Source of the DNA: CALXVA01 sp964587175
GTDB taxonomy: Bacteria; Bacillota; Clostridia; TANB77; CAG-508
Direction of reading: 5' to 3'
Assembly (NCBI GenBank): GCA_964587175.1
Contig: CAZPKK010000001.1
Coordinates: 1 to 64,000, forward strand
DNA: 64,000 bases
Part shown: piece after piece, positions 46,022 to 55,900 of the stretch
Layout of the letters: each line of letters opens with the position of its first letter
Position numbering within the stretch: position 1 is the first letter of the stretch
Translations under genes and position numbers: made by a program
Notes under the pieces: model-generated
The model's database searches: none
The model's input: only the letters and a program-made list of their open reading frames with translations
What the model was told of the DNA's origin: nothing

Positions 46022-46654
46022 ATGAATGCTAATTTCAATGTTGACAAGTTTTATCACACCTTTTCTCGTACTTGTAATAAAGTTCAGAAAAAGACTTTTT
46101 CTAAAAATCAAGTAATTACTACTTATATTCAAAAGCGCAATCAGTTATGTATTTTGCTAAATGGAAAGGCTGACTTGGTTCGCTATGATTTGAATGGAAA
46201 TAGAACTATTGTAGAGCATTTTTCAAAAAATGCTTTATTTGGAGAGGTTTTCTACCATGTTACAACTAATAATGAATTATTAGTTGAAGCTAAATCAAGT
46301 TGTACAGTACTTTTTTATATCTATGAACAATTACAATATCCTTGCAAAGATAATTGTGATTTTCACAATATATTAGCAGAATATTTACCTGAATTAATTT
46401 TAGATAAGATTACAATGTTAAATACTAGAATAGAACTTTTAACCCAAAGAACAACTCGCGATAAACTTTTAATGTATTTTTCTCTTATCTCCACAAGAAA
46501 ACTTTCAAAAACGTTTGAACTCCCATTATCTCTGACAGATCTAGCAGATTATTTGAGTGTTGATAGAAGCGCAATGATGCGAGAATTAAAGCTTTTAAAA
46601 GAGGATGGCTTAATTGATAAAATCGGAAATAGAATAATTTTATTATATAAATAG
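46022..46654 (+). CDS. Crp/Fnr family transcriptional regulator
   Basis: 210 aa. N-terminal cyclic-nucleotide-binding-like beta-roll (about 20-120; QLCILLNGKADLVRYDLNGN, NALFGEVF), a long dimerisation helix, and a C-terminal winged helix (about 150-210) with LTDLADYLSVDRSAMMRELKLLKEDGLI as the recognition region. Four Cys residues are scattered (SRTCNK, QLCIL, SSCTV, YPCKDNC) but not in the classical FNR spacing, so an iron-sulphur sensor is possible only as inference. It is divergent from the NrdD paralogue and is the obvious candidate for the TGTGA-type sites at both reductase promoters. Confidence 0.88.
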   Translation: MNANFNVDKFYHTFSRTCNKVQKKTFSKNQVITTYIQKRNQLCILLNGKADLVRYDLNGNRTIVEHFSKNALFGEVFYHVTTNNELLVEAKSSCTVLFYIYEQLQYPCKDNCDFHNILAEYLPELILDKITMLNTRIELLTQRTTRDKLLMYFSLISTRKLSKTFELPLSLTDLADYLSVDRSAMMRELKLLKEDGLIDKIGNRIILLYK

Positions 46655-46730
46655 AATAAAGGAGAATAAAATTATTCCACATATAAAACTCCGTTTTAGT
46701 AACATTTCATATAGCAGATACTCAAACCAT

Positions 46731-46798
46731 CACTATTTTAGAGGAAGATTTAGATATTTTAAAAAGTAAACATCTAAATCTCCCTCTAAAATAGTTTT
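46731..46798 (+). terminator. terminator of the Crp/Fnr gene
   Basis: ACTATTTTAGAGG...AGATTTAGAT and ATCTAAATCT...CCTCTAAAATAGT form a stem of more than 20 bp with one bulge, followed by TTTTTGTGT. Confidence 0.75.
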
Positions 46799-46821
46799 TG
46801 TGTAAAATTAACTCTTCTTAT

Positions 46822-47280
46822 CTATTTATTTAACAAATATATTCCTATATTTAAATAAGTTGCAAATGCTGTCCAAATTAAATATGGTATTTGCAAATAT
46901 GCTGTAAACTTGTGCTTTTTATAAAAAGTGATTATCATGTCAATAATGAGTAGTAATAGAATTATGATCCAGAAACAAGATAATAACCTTGCCTTAAACA
47001 CAAAAAATAAAATTGGCCAAATAAGATTTACTACTAATTGTGAATAATAAATTCTATTTATATTAGCATCAAGTAATCCTCGTGTATCTAAGATTCCATA
47101 TGATATTCCCATCAGTATATATAATATAGTCCATACAATTCCAAATAAAAATCCTGATGGCGAAAATAGTGGTTTTTGTAAAGTGTCATAATCCATAAAT
47201 GGCATAATAATAAAAGCTACAATCCCTCCTAGTATCACTGGTATTAAAACACTTTTTATCCAAGTCCATTTATTTTTCAA
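46822..47280 (-). CDS. tspO: TspO/MBR family membrane protein
   Basis: 152 aa, five membrane helices. Diagnostic motif KPLFSPSGFLFGIVWTILYI and the later LVVNLIWPILFFVFKARL and IPYLIWTAFATYLNIGIYLL. TspO proteins bind tetrapyrroles and act in membrane stress or porphyrin handling. The TTG at 47280 is 9 nt after AGGGGAA; the frame extends upstream without a ribosome site. Confidence 0.88.
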   Translation of the reverse strand: MKNKWTWIKSVLIPVILGGIVAFIIMPFMDYDTLQKPLFSPSGFLFGIVWTILYILMGISYGILDTRGLLDANINRIYYSQLVVNLIWPILFFVFKARLLSCFWIIILLLLIIDMIITFYKKHKFTAYLQIPYLIWTAFATYLNIGIYLLNK

Positions 47281-47432
47281 GACTAATTCCCCTTTCAAAG
47301 ATTGTTTTTTCCTATACAATAAGAAAAGCATATATAAATATATTTTACTATATTCATATATACCTTTATTTATTCTTATTTTAAACGCACATCTTGTCTT
47401 TAATACTTTTTAATTTCATATCTTATTTAGTT

Positions 47433-48215
47433 CTAAACCCCTACACTCATTGTTTCTGGAAGTGTAGAGCCACCATCAATCACATAGCTTTGTCCTGTTA
47501 AATAAGATGCTTCATTACTTGCTAAAAATGCAGCAAGTTCTCCTAATTCTTCTATAGTTCCTAGTCTTTTCATTGGGATACCTTTAGCAATTCCCTCCAC
47601 TACTGAATCAGGATTATTACTGTCTGAATCTTTAGCAATTCCCTCTACCATAGGGGTCATTATATATCCTGGAAGAATTGCATTAACACGTATTCCTTTT
47701 TCTACCACTTCAGCAGCTAATCCTTTTGTGAATCCAAGTAATGCTGCTTTTGTTGTAGCATATGCTACCTCCCCAGTATCTGCAACCATGGTTCCTGTTA
47801 CAGAAGATAGATTTACAATTGCTCCACCTTGTCCCATATAAGGAAGTACAGCTTTTGACATATTCCATGCACCTTTTATGTTTATATCAAAATGAAAATC
47901 TCTTATTTCATCCGTTGTTTCCATGAATGGTGTTAATTTAGCAACTCCTGCATTATTTACTAAAACATCTACATGTCTATATTTTTCTACTACTTTATCT
48001 ACTGCTTCGTGTATTTGTTGATTATTTCGTATATCTACTTTGTACCCATCTACTTCATATCCGCCTTTTTTCAAGCTTTCAATTGTATTATCTAATTTAT
48101 CTGAATAATCAAAAATTGAAACCTTTGCTCCATATTTTAAGAATATTTTTACGATTCCCAAACCATTTCCCATAGCTCCTCCTGTCACTATGGCCACTTT
48201 ATCTTTTAATTTCAT
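47433..48215 (-). CDS. ucpA: SDR family oxidoreductase, UcpA-like
   Basis: 260-aa Rossmann-fold dehydrogenase. Nucleotide-binding TGGAMGNGLG, NNAG motif (VLVNNAGVA), catalytic Ser in NLSSVTG and Tyr-Lys in VAYATTKAALL. The C-terminus GGSTLPETMSVGV is the characteristic end of UcpA proteins. Substrate is unknown. AGGAGGTAGT precedes the ATG. Single gene between tspO and the DUF2207 gene. Confidence 0.88.
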   Translation of the reverse strand: MKLKDKVAIVTGGAMGNGLGIVKIFLKYGAKVSIFDYSDKLDNTIESLKKGGYEVDGYKVDIRNNQQIHEAVDKVVEKYRHVDVLVNNAGVAKLTPFMETTDEIRDFHFDINIKGAWNMSKAVLPYMGQGGAIVNLSSVTGTMVADTGEVAYATTKAALLGFTKGLAAEVVEKGIRVNAILPGYIMTPMVEGIAKDSDSNNPDSVVEGIAKGIPMKRLGTIEELGELAAFLASNEASYLTGQSYVIDGGSTLPETMSVGV

Positions 48216-48329
48216 ACTACCTCCTATTCGAGCTAAAAATAGCTCAATAAAAATTTTATCTATTGCATTATATATTTAGTCTTCCAAAAAGTAAATCCCC
48301 TATTATGTAAAAGAGTCATTATATGCCTC

Positions 48330-48459
48330 GATTTAAATAATATTTCTACTTGTGATTTTACTTTATATTTTGGTAAAGAATACCCATCTGCTTTGATTTA
48401 AACGATGTTTTTATTTGTGATTTCACATTAAATTTTGAGAAAAGAGGCATTATCTGCCT
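48330..48459. repeat. two tandem copies of a diverged 65-bp unit
   Basis: Unit 1 from 48330 and unit 2 from 48395 both begin GATTTAAA and share TTGTGATTT and TATTTTGG/AATTTTGA blocks and an ATCTGC near the end. The second copy overlaps the last codons of the DUF2207 gene. Function unknown. Confidence 0.5.
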
Positions 48460-50323
48460 CCTCCACCTCCTCCGGCCACCGGCCTCCGCCGCCTCCGCCA
48501 GAGAAACCTCCGCCACCGCCACTCGCTGATGAGTGAGCAGAGGATATTGACGAATTAATTGAATGGCTAAAACTAGATGAGAAATTACTATGATACATAA
48601 AATACATATATGACGAAGTATTTACGCCATCAAACTCATCTATATTTGGATATATCGTTTTTAATTGTTTTAATACTTTATCTGCTATTCCAAAAGCAGT
48701 AGCATAAACCAAATATCTTTCCCAAATTTCTATTGCTGGAACTTCTTTTTCATTTAATAATGAAAAATCTTCCATATATTTCTTGAGGCCTTTCCATTTT
48801 TCCTTTTCATTAACTCCCTTTTGTGTCAACACATTAATCTTTTTATTTGCTTTCGAGCATAAGATTCCATCTATTAGTAAAACAATAGCAAGAGGAAATG
48901 TTATTGGTGAAATGAATAGTATGATAAAAGCAAACAAGTAATATGATACAATTATGTTTTTATATGTCAAATATTCTTTTTCTTGTTCTTTGTCCAATAT
49001 TCCTTCTTCACTTAATTGTTTTTGAAGTAATTTTTTGTATCTATTTATCAAACCCTCCACTGCTATAGAATTTGACTTTATATATTTTTCCAATTCTTTC
49101 AACTCTATCTCTTCTTTTCCTTTTATTGCTTTTTTTATAAATTCTAGTATTGAGATTTCATCTTCTTTTAATCCATCGTTTGTTTCTTTTACTAGCTGAA
49201 TGTATATTTTTTCCTTCCTCCTATTTTTTTCTACTCGTAAGTCTATATATCCTTTTAATTTTAAATCCAACAATGTTGCTGAAAATATTTTTCCAAACTT
49301 TGAATAAAATGTATTATATGGCTCTTCTAAAATATATAATGCTTCTCCTGGAGTCACATCTTTTTCTGGTAAATCTCTAAAATATTCTAAATTTTGCTCT
49401 GGTACATATTTTCTAGACTCGCTTAATTTTCTTCCATATTTAACTGCTTTTTTAATAAATATAATACACAATGCTAAAACTACAAAAAGAAAGAATACTC
49501 CTATTACTTCATCTTCTATCTCTTCCCATACTCTTCGCAGATTTGCTTGATTTGCCCATTTCGTCTCTTCTGTCAATACTTCATCATACCTATCTTCATT
49601 GTAGGTTCTATTGGCAGTTGTTATCATTTCTGTTGGAAACAAACTCCTTACTTCAACATAATTGCCTGCACTAAAATTTTGAATTCTAAACTTTATTTTA
49701 TCTAAAGCTGTAACATAAATTTCTCCATTCAAATCTTGAGTGTGCCCCCATACCTTTATATCTTCTGTGCTGTTTGCATAATCAGGAAGAATTATTGTTC
49801 CTGTTACTTCATCTGCATCAATCTCAAAGTCTGCACCTATGAATTGCCAGTATAGCTCTGCATAATCATTATATTTTCCAATTGCATCTGTTACTGTATA
49901 TGAAATCTCATAAGTTCTTGTATCATAACTATTATCCAGTCCGACACCCCATGCTATTTCAAAATCTCCATTTGAATTTATTAACCCATAATAGCAATCT
50001 TGTGTCACATGATACATCTCTTGATTTATTTGAGTAAATTCCCTTTTTATACCATCTGTAGTCTCTACTACTTTTACATTAGTAATTTCAGAAAATTTTT
50101 CCTCATCTAATTCAAATGTTTTATATAATGTGTTTGTGTATCTAATGTCAATTTCCCAAGTTTCAACTACATCCATACTACCATCTGAATTAATTGTAGC
50201 TTCAAAATCTAATTTGTCTAAATATAGACTTCCGCTACTAGCATTTACCGGATTGCTAAACAATACTGTAAATGCTAGTAGTGCAAATAGTAAAATAATA
50301 ACATTTCTAAGTTTTTTTAACAT
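48428..50323 (-). CDS. DUF2207 membrane protein with Gly-rich C-terminus
   Basis: 631 aa as read. Signal peptide (about 8-28), extracellular DUF2207 domain (about 30-235, VVETWEIDIRYTNTLYKTFELD, AELYWQFIGADFEID), membrane helix (about 275-292), cytoplasmic part, two helices (about 455-495) and a Gly-rich tail (GGGGGFSGGGGGG). The family usually ends in a pure Gly run. Here the tail turns into RWPEEVEEADNASFLKI because two extra C residues (near 48475 and 48482) shift the frame; removing both restores poly-Gly and an in-frame stop at 48450-48452. GGGGTATG-type ribosome site (AGAAGGGGT) precedes the ATG. Confidence 0.85.
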   Translation of the reverse strand: MLKKLRNVIILLFALLAFTVLFSNPVNASSGSLYLDKLDFEATINSDGSMDVVETWEIDIRYTNTLYKTFELDEEKFSEITNVKVVETTDGIKREFTQINQEMYHVTQDCYYGLINSNGDFEIAWGVGLDNSYDTRTYEISYTVTDAIGKYNDYAELYWQFIGADFEIDADEVTGTIILPDYANSTEDIKVWGHTQDLNGEIYVTALDKIKFRIQNFSAGNYVEVRSLFPTEMITTANRTYNEDRYDEVLTEETKWANQANLRRVWEEIEDEVIGVFFLFVVLALCIIFIKKAVKYGRKLSESRKYVPEQNLEYFRDLPEKDVTPGEALYILEEPYNTFYSKFGKIFSATLLDLKLKGYIDLRVEKNRRKEKIYIQLVKETNDGLKEDEISILEFIKKAIKGKEEIELKELEKYIKSNSIAVEGLINRYKKLLQKQLSEEGILDKEQEKEYLTYKNIIVSYYLFAFIILFISPITFPLAIVLLIDGILCSKANKKINVLTQKGVNEKEKWKGLKKYMEDFSLLNEKEVPAIEIWERYLVYATAFGIADKVLKQLKTIYPNIDEFDGVNTSSYMYFMYHSNFSSSFSHSINSSISSAHSSASGGGGGFSGGGGGGRWPEEVEEADNASFLKI

Positions 50324-50715
50324 ACCCCTTCTCCTTTTTTGTTTTATTTATCTTTGTGTTATTTATATCACAATTGTTCTCGAAATACAATTAATTGGTT
50401 GTATTTGTTGTGAAATTCTTAAATTTAAAAGTAAATTCCACTGATAGCCCAACAAGAATTTAGTTTTGTAATTTTAATCATATAAATTGCATTTACTTTA
50501 AGAATTGATTTTGATTTTTCGCTTGACATGGATTTTTATCGCACTAACTATGTTATTTTCAGATATATGGAGAGTAGTTTAAAAGCAAGCTCCACACTAT
50601 AATCAATCTAGAACAAAACTTGTGAAATATGATATTTTATAATATAATATAAAGAAGCTTGAAGAAAATTAAGATATATATTGTAAATATATATTGTAAA
50701 AGGAGATGATGACAA
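50324..50715. other. intergenic region before the CRISPR locus
   Basis: 392 nt without a gene. Contains the promoter at 50620-50648 and the ribosome site AAGGAGATGATG of the next gene. Confidence 0.5.
50620..50648 (+). promoter_or_regulatory. promoter of the small gene at 50716
   Basis: TTGTGA (50620-50625), 17-nt spacer, TATAAT (50643-50648). Confidence 0.55.
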
Positions 50716-50946
50716 TTGAAAGTAAAATATGTTGGTAAAAGCTTTGGCGTAGAAAGCTTGACAAATGGAAAAATCTATGAGTGTATAGCTATCGAAGACG
50801 AGATGCTACGAATCATCGACGATAGTCAAGAAGATTATTTGTATTCAGCTATACAACCTGCCGCTATGGATAATTTTGAATTGTGTGGTAAATGGGAAAT
50901 CATAGAAGATAACGAAGATGGTGATTTGAAGAAATTGATCAAATGA
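50716..50946 (+). CDS. small conserved acidic protein, unknown function
   Basis: 76 aa from a TTG after AAAGGAGATGATGACAA. KVKYVGKSFGVESLTNGKIYEC and MLRIIDDSQEDYLYS suggest a small beta-barrel (SH3-like) domain; the C-terminus is acidic. Short proteins of this pattern are scattered in clostridia, but I know no function. It lies directly upstream of the CRISPR array and reads toward it; the first degenerate repeat starts 24 nt after the stop codon. No known cas family. Confidence 0.65.
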   Translation: MKVKYVGKSFGVESLTNGKIYECIAIEDEMLRIIDDSQEDYLYSAIQPAAMDNFELCGKWEIIEDNEDGDLKKLIK

Positions 50947-50970
50947 GTGTATGGTATGTTTTTGTGGTTC

Positions 50971-51532
50971 TTGATAGCGATAATTTTTACTTTGATATGA
51001 TATGATCAAAGGTGTACATAATATCGTATGTGATGGGTTGTAATTCCCTATTCTTTTAATATGATATAATAGATATTTTCCAAATGATTTATGCTAACAC
51101 GTTGTAATTTCCTATTTTATTTTGATATGATATAATTTTATTGTAAGTATAAACATTTGATATACTGTTGTAATTCCCTATTTTATTTTGATATGATATA
51201 ATTTAGGTACTGTGGAGGTGTCTGAAATATGAGTTGTAATTCCCTATTTTATTTTGATATGATATAATTTTAGACGTGGAAACGACAAATAACCAGATGT
51301 TGTAATTCCCTATTTTATTTTGATATGATATAATAAAAAACTAATAAAAGGAGACGATGCAGATGTTGTAATTCCCTATTTTATTTTGATATGATATAAT
51401 TTTCAAAAATTGTATAAGTGGTTAAATCATGTTGTAATTCCCTATTTTATTTTGATATGATATAATATAAAGAATATGACTGTTATAGATTTGTTAGTTG
51501 TAATTCCCTATTTTATTTTGATATGATATAAT
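50971..51532 (+). CRISPR. type II-C CRISPR array, 8 repeats plus one degenerate terminal repeat
   Basis: 36-nt repeats (GTTGTAATTCCC...TGATATAAT) at 51101, 51167, 51233, 51299, 51365, 51431 and 51497; a 34-nt variant at 51037-51070; and a decayed copy at 50971-51006 whose last 22 positions match the repeat at 20. All eight spacers are exactly 30 nt, giving a 66-nt period. Degeneracy at the left end marks it as the old, leader-distal end, so new spacers probably enter at the right end next to cas2. The repeat at 51101 has one C-to-T change. Each repeat ends in TGATATAAT, an extended -10 promoter, so transcription likely starts inside each spacer and gives guides of about 24 nt, as known for Neisseria and Campylobacter type II-C arrays. 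Confidence 0.97.
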
Positions 51533-51540
51533 ATCCCATG

Positions 51541-51579
51541 AAAAAAGCTAGTATTTTCAAGTATTTACTAGCTTTTTTT
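51541..51579. terminator. bidirectional terminator between array and cas operon
   Basis: AAAAAAGCTAGTA and TACTAGCTTTTTTT form a 7-13 bp stem with T-runs on both strands. It can end crRNA transcripts from the array (plus) and the cas9-cas1-cas2 transcript (minus). Confidence 0.85.
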
Positions 51580-51628
51580 GTTTAAAAAACAATTGAAATT
51601 CATGATAATTTTCTAAAATATAATGTTT

Positions 51629-51949
51629 TTAGAAAAAAGATAATGTCTCATACTCAACTGGTTTCTCATATTTTGATTTCTTTCCTAATAATATATCTAC
51701 ATTTTCATATTGTTTTTCTGTTATAACCAGAACTCTAATAGATCCCTCGTCTGGCACATTTGCTTTTAACCTTTGTTTATGCAATTCTACCATATCATTT
51801 CCATTACAAACTCTCGCATAAACAGAAAACTGAATCATATAAAATCCATCTTTTAATAAGAAATTTCTAAATTGTGTTGCCAATTTTCGTTCTCGTTTGG
51901 TTTTTACTGGCAAATCAAAAAATACCAATATTCTCATAAATTTATGCAT
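51629..51949 (-). CDS. cas2: CRISPR-associated endonuclease Cas2
   Basis: 106 aa. RILVFFDLPVKTKRERK has the conserved N-terminal beta strand and Asp; the ferredoxin-like fold is completed by FYMIQFSVYARVC and SIRVLVITEKQYE. Forms the spacer integration complex with Cas1. Its start overlaps the cas1 end by 8 nt. Length is normal for type II-C. Confidence 0.95.
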   Translation of the reverse strand: MHKFMRILVFFDLPVKTKRERKLATQFRNFLLKDGFYMIQFSVYARVCNGNDMVELHKQRLKANVPDEGSIRVLVITEKQYENVDILLGKKSKYEKPVEYETLSFF

Positions 51950-52844
51950 ACCTGTACTCTTCTAACTTAATCAAATTTGGTAATTTAATTAAATTTTCTT
52001 TTCTATTCATACTAGTTGAAAAGCTTTTTATCATGTACTCGATAGCACCTTGAATATTAAATTTTTTGCCATCTATTAAAACCAAACAATTTACAATTTT
52101 AAATATTTCTTTTTTATTTTCTGGAGTTAATATATCATCATTTAAATTTACTTTTGTTAATACATACAAATCTACAATTGGTCTAAAGCATTCTATAAAG
52201 TCATCAGCTAAATTAAAGTTATTTAGCTGACTATGATGAAATATACCTATAGAGGGTTCAAAACCATACATAACTAATGTCCTCGCTATCATTCCTCTTA
52301 TTATGGCATATCCATAGTTTAGAGCTGCATTTTGTATGCATTCTAAATCTCTATTAAATTCTTTTCCAAAAATAAGTTTAAAATATAAACTTGCAGCTTT
52401 TGCTTCTACATTATTTTTATCTCCTGATGTAATTCCAATAACCATTTCTTCTAGTTTAGTATATTCTTTTATATCTAATTCTTTTAAGCATTTAGCTTGA
52501 TTTTGTATCTTTACTTTTATTATGTCTTGCCATATCCTTTTTGTTAAAGGTTTAGACATTTCAATTTGCTTTTTTATATTTTTTAACTGCCTAGAATAAT
52601 TATTAGTGCCTATTAAAACACCAGTTGGAAGATGTTTTTCATCACAAACATAAACAATTACATCATGCTCTATAAATTTCTTTAAAGTATAAGTACTAAT
52701 AATGCTTCTTAAAGATTCGATACAAACACTATTTAAATCTTCTAATGGTATAGTTATTTCGTCATCTGTTTCCTTAACAACTAATTGTTCATTTTTTATC
52801 TTTAGGTGCACATCATTTTGTAAATACACATTTCTAAAAGCCAC
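51942..52844 (-). CDS. cas1: CRISPR-associated integrase Cas1
   Basis: 300 aa, type II Cas1: FRNVYLQNDVHLKIKNEQLVV start, central ALNYGYAIIRGMIARTLVMYGFEPSIGIFHHSQLNNFNLADDFIECFRPIVD containing the metal-binding His and Glu/Asp residues (written here as separate blocks: LNYGYAIIRG, GIFHHS, LADDFIE). Starts with GTG at 52844 with a weak ribosome site. About 80 nt separate it from cas9. No cas4 or csn2, so the system is II-C. Confidence 0.95.
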   Translation of the reverse strand: MAFRNVYLQNDVHLKIKNEQLVVKETDDEITIPLEDLNSVCIESLRSIISTYTLKKFIEHDVIVYVCDEKHLPTGVLIGTNNYSRQLKNIKKQIEMSKPLTKRIWQDIIKVKIQNQAKCLKELDIKEYTKLEEMVIGITSGDKNNVEAKAASLYFKLIFGKEFNRDLECIQNAALNYGYAIIRGMIARTLVMYGFEPSIGIFHHSQLNNFNLADDFIECFRPIVDLYVLTKVNLNDDILTPENKKEIFKIVNCLVLIDGKKFNIQGAIEYMIKSFSTSMNRKENLIKLPNLIKLEEYRYA

Positions 52845-52923
52845 AATTTTACGCTTAAAACACCTATCTATATAATGCTAGAATGAATTAGTTTTAAGAT
52901 AAATATATAAGCTTCCTCCTTCC

Positions 52924-55900
52924 TTACTTTTTTATGTTAAAAGGCATTCTTTTTTCTGGTATTTTCACTTCATGATAATTACCTAAAACATCAACTTCAT
53001 ATTTTTTGAATTCTTTTAGTGATTTTATTCCTAAGCTGGATTGTGTAAATTTGTTATCATGTGTTTGAATTGTTATTTGGGCAACAGATATTCCTGCTTT
53101 TACATAATAAGCAAAAGTATCATCTACTTCTATCTGCTTTTCATTTTTATTATTTGGATTAAGTTTTATTTTGTTTTTTCCTTTAACATATATCAAATCT
53201 TTTGGATATATTGAAAATATAAAATCTCCATCTTTCATTTCTTTCCAATCTTCATATTGCTTAGCAGCAACACATGCCTTGTTTGGTAATTTATCCTTTA
53301 TAGTATCACTTACATATATTGGAATAAAGTAATATCCTTCCCCTTCTACATAGAAAACATCTAATCTTACACATTCTCCATTTCCAGCAAATCCTTCTCC
53401 ATTTTTTAGTTTTACGCCCAATGTTGTATTTGCTTCAATTTGCACTTTTCTAACTATTGGTCCTTTACTTCCATCTTTCCTTGACTTATAAAAATCTTCT
53501 TTGAATGCTTCTTTTCCATTTCCGTTAAATTTAATTAATTGTTCTTTCAAAGCATTATATAATAATTTATCATCTTGCTTATTCTTTTCTAGATAACCTT
53601 CTATTTCTCCATTTTTATCTAATTTTAGTTTTGTTAGCTCTGTTTTAGTTATAGTTTTTAATTCTCCATTTTCTTCTTTTATACCTCTTATTGTTTCTAG
53701 ATGTGCCATTCCAGTCACTTTTCTTCTTGGCATTCTAGATACAAAAATAGGTTCTACATCTTCATAATCATCATAAGTAAATATTTTTTCTGCATTCAAG
53801 CACTCAATCATTCTTTCCTTTGTTTTACAATTAACTCTTATATCTAGTTCTTTTCTAAATTTAGGCCATGGCTCTGGAAAATATATTCCATTTTTTTCTT
53901 CGTATTCTTTTGCATCCAATATCTCTCCTGTTTCTAAATCAATATATTCTCCTTTATTGTTCATATATTTTCCATCATTATATTGATAATATTTGGTTAT
54001 CCTATTTATCATTCCTTGAGTAGTTATAGCTATAACTGCTGCATCTACTGCATGATGTATATCTCCATCTCTAGTTTTTTCTATTCCCAATCTCTTTCTT
54101 ATATGTGCTGTTACAGATCCATTTACTGTCCATACTTTTCTTTTAAAATTAGGATTATCAGAAAAATCCAGATGATTTCTAACTAAATTATACATAAGTT
54201 TACTCATATATTGTGTATCTTGTATGTTTCTATCCTTCCAGTCTTTAGCATCTTCTTTAGTAAAATCTTCCCTTAATAATCTTCTTAGCTTTTTAGGATT
54301 CTTTATAATATTGCCGGGTTCTCACAACATATTCATCTATATCTCTTCCTATCTCTTTTTCATATTTATATGGTACTCTATTTCCTTTTTGCCTATTCTC
54401 ACTAGCTAAAACTAAAACCTTATTATTATATGTATCATCAAAACACATACTATATGGAATAATATGGTCTACATCTACCACTTCTGTAAATAATTGTTCC
54501 ACCGATATCTTTTTACCAGAATATACACAAATTCCATCTTGCTCTTCCCATAATTTGTATTTAACAATATCTTGTCCAGTTGGATTTGATTTCCCTAGTT
54601 CTATAATTCTTTCTTTTATTCTTTCATTTTTACTCATATTTTCTTCTTGAGACTTTTCTATCTTTCTTCTGTCATTAAAGTTCTTACCAATTTCTCTCGC
54701 AAGTTCTATTACCACAACATCAGGCTTTCCATATTTAGCATTGTATCTAAGAGTTATAGCATTTAATACCTTTATAGCTTGAGAAATACCTCTTCTAACT
54801 ACAGGATTAGATATTTCTTGTTCCAAATCTTTCAATCTTAGTTTTCTTTTCTTCTCTGTATTTACAGTTCCTCTAAAATCTTCATAAACACTATCAACAG
54901 CTTTATCATATGTAACACCTTTTTCAAGTTCAAGTATTATTTTTTTCATAGCTTTAATAGATAAATTTCCAACTTTTGTAAAACTTAATTTTAGTAATTC
55001 TTGAATAGCTTCATCAGATAAGTTTTGTGTATTTTCTTTCAAATATGCTATCCTCTTATCATCATTTTTATATACAGTTAAAGCATATCCAATACTATCT
55101 AATTCATCTGTAGATAATCTTTCTATATATCCTTTTTCTACTCTATTTAGTGCAGTTTTAATTTTATTATAGCTTTCAAATTCTTTAAATTTATTGGCTT
55201 TTTCCACTTCTTCATTTGTTTCATCAGACCACATTAATATGTTCTTATATGTAAGCATATTAAATCTTTCATTTCTTTCTAATTTAAGCTCTTTCCTTAA
55301 AGTAGCATACGTTATACTTGCTTTTTCTTTTACTAATTTTATTATTATCTGTCTTTCTTCTTCAGTTAATTCTCTTTTCTCTATCCTTCTTGTATCAAAA
55401 TCATATTTATTAATTTTAATATGATTAATATCTTGTAATAATCTAAAATATTCAAAAATATAACTTGCTTTTGCTGCTCTTTTTTCATCTTTTTCAAAAG
55501 TGCAATTGCCTAGCATTTTTTCTATTTGATTTCCTGCATATGGACTAGGTTCTCCTGGTCCTTCATCAAAACTTCTTTGAGACTCAAATATTTCTAAATA
55601 TTCTTTTATAAAGTCATCAGTTATATTAGAATTTAACTCTTTTTGTTTTTCTAGTATCATTTTTATTTCATCAACTAATAACTTCCTAAGTGCTGTATTT
55701 TTGTATTCATTTATTGAGTTTTTTATCTTTATTTGTTTGTTTCCTTTTTTGTCTAATATGTATTCTCCATTTGAATTTTTTAGTTTAAATTTATCATCTT
55801 TTAAATACATTTCTGCTACTGTTCTATATCCTTTTTCTTTCATTAATTCTTCATTTTCTTTTGTAGCAGTAAGTAATTTTCCTGCATCATTTCCAGATGA

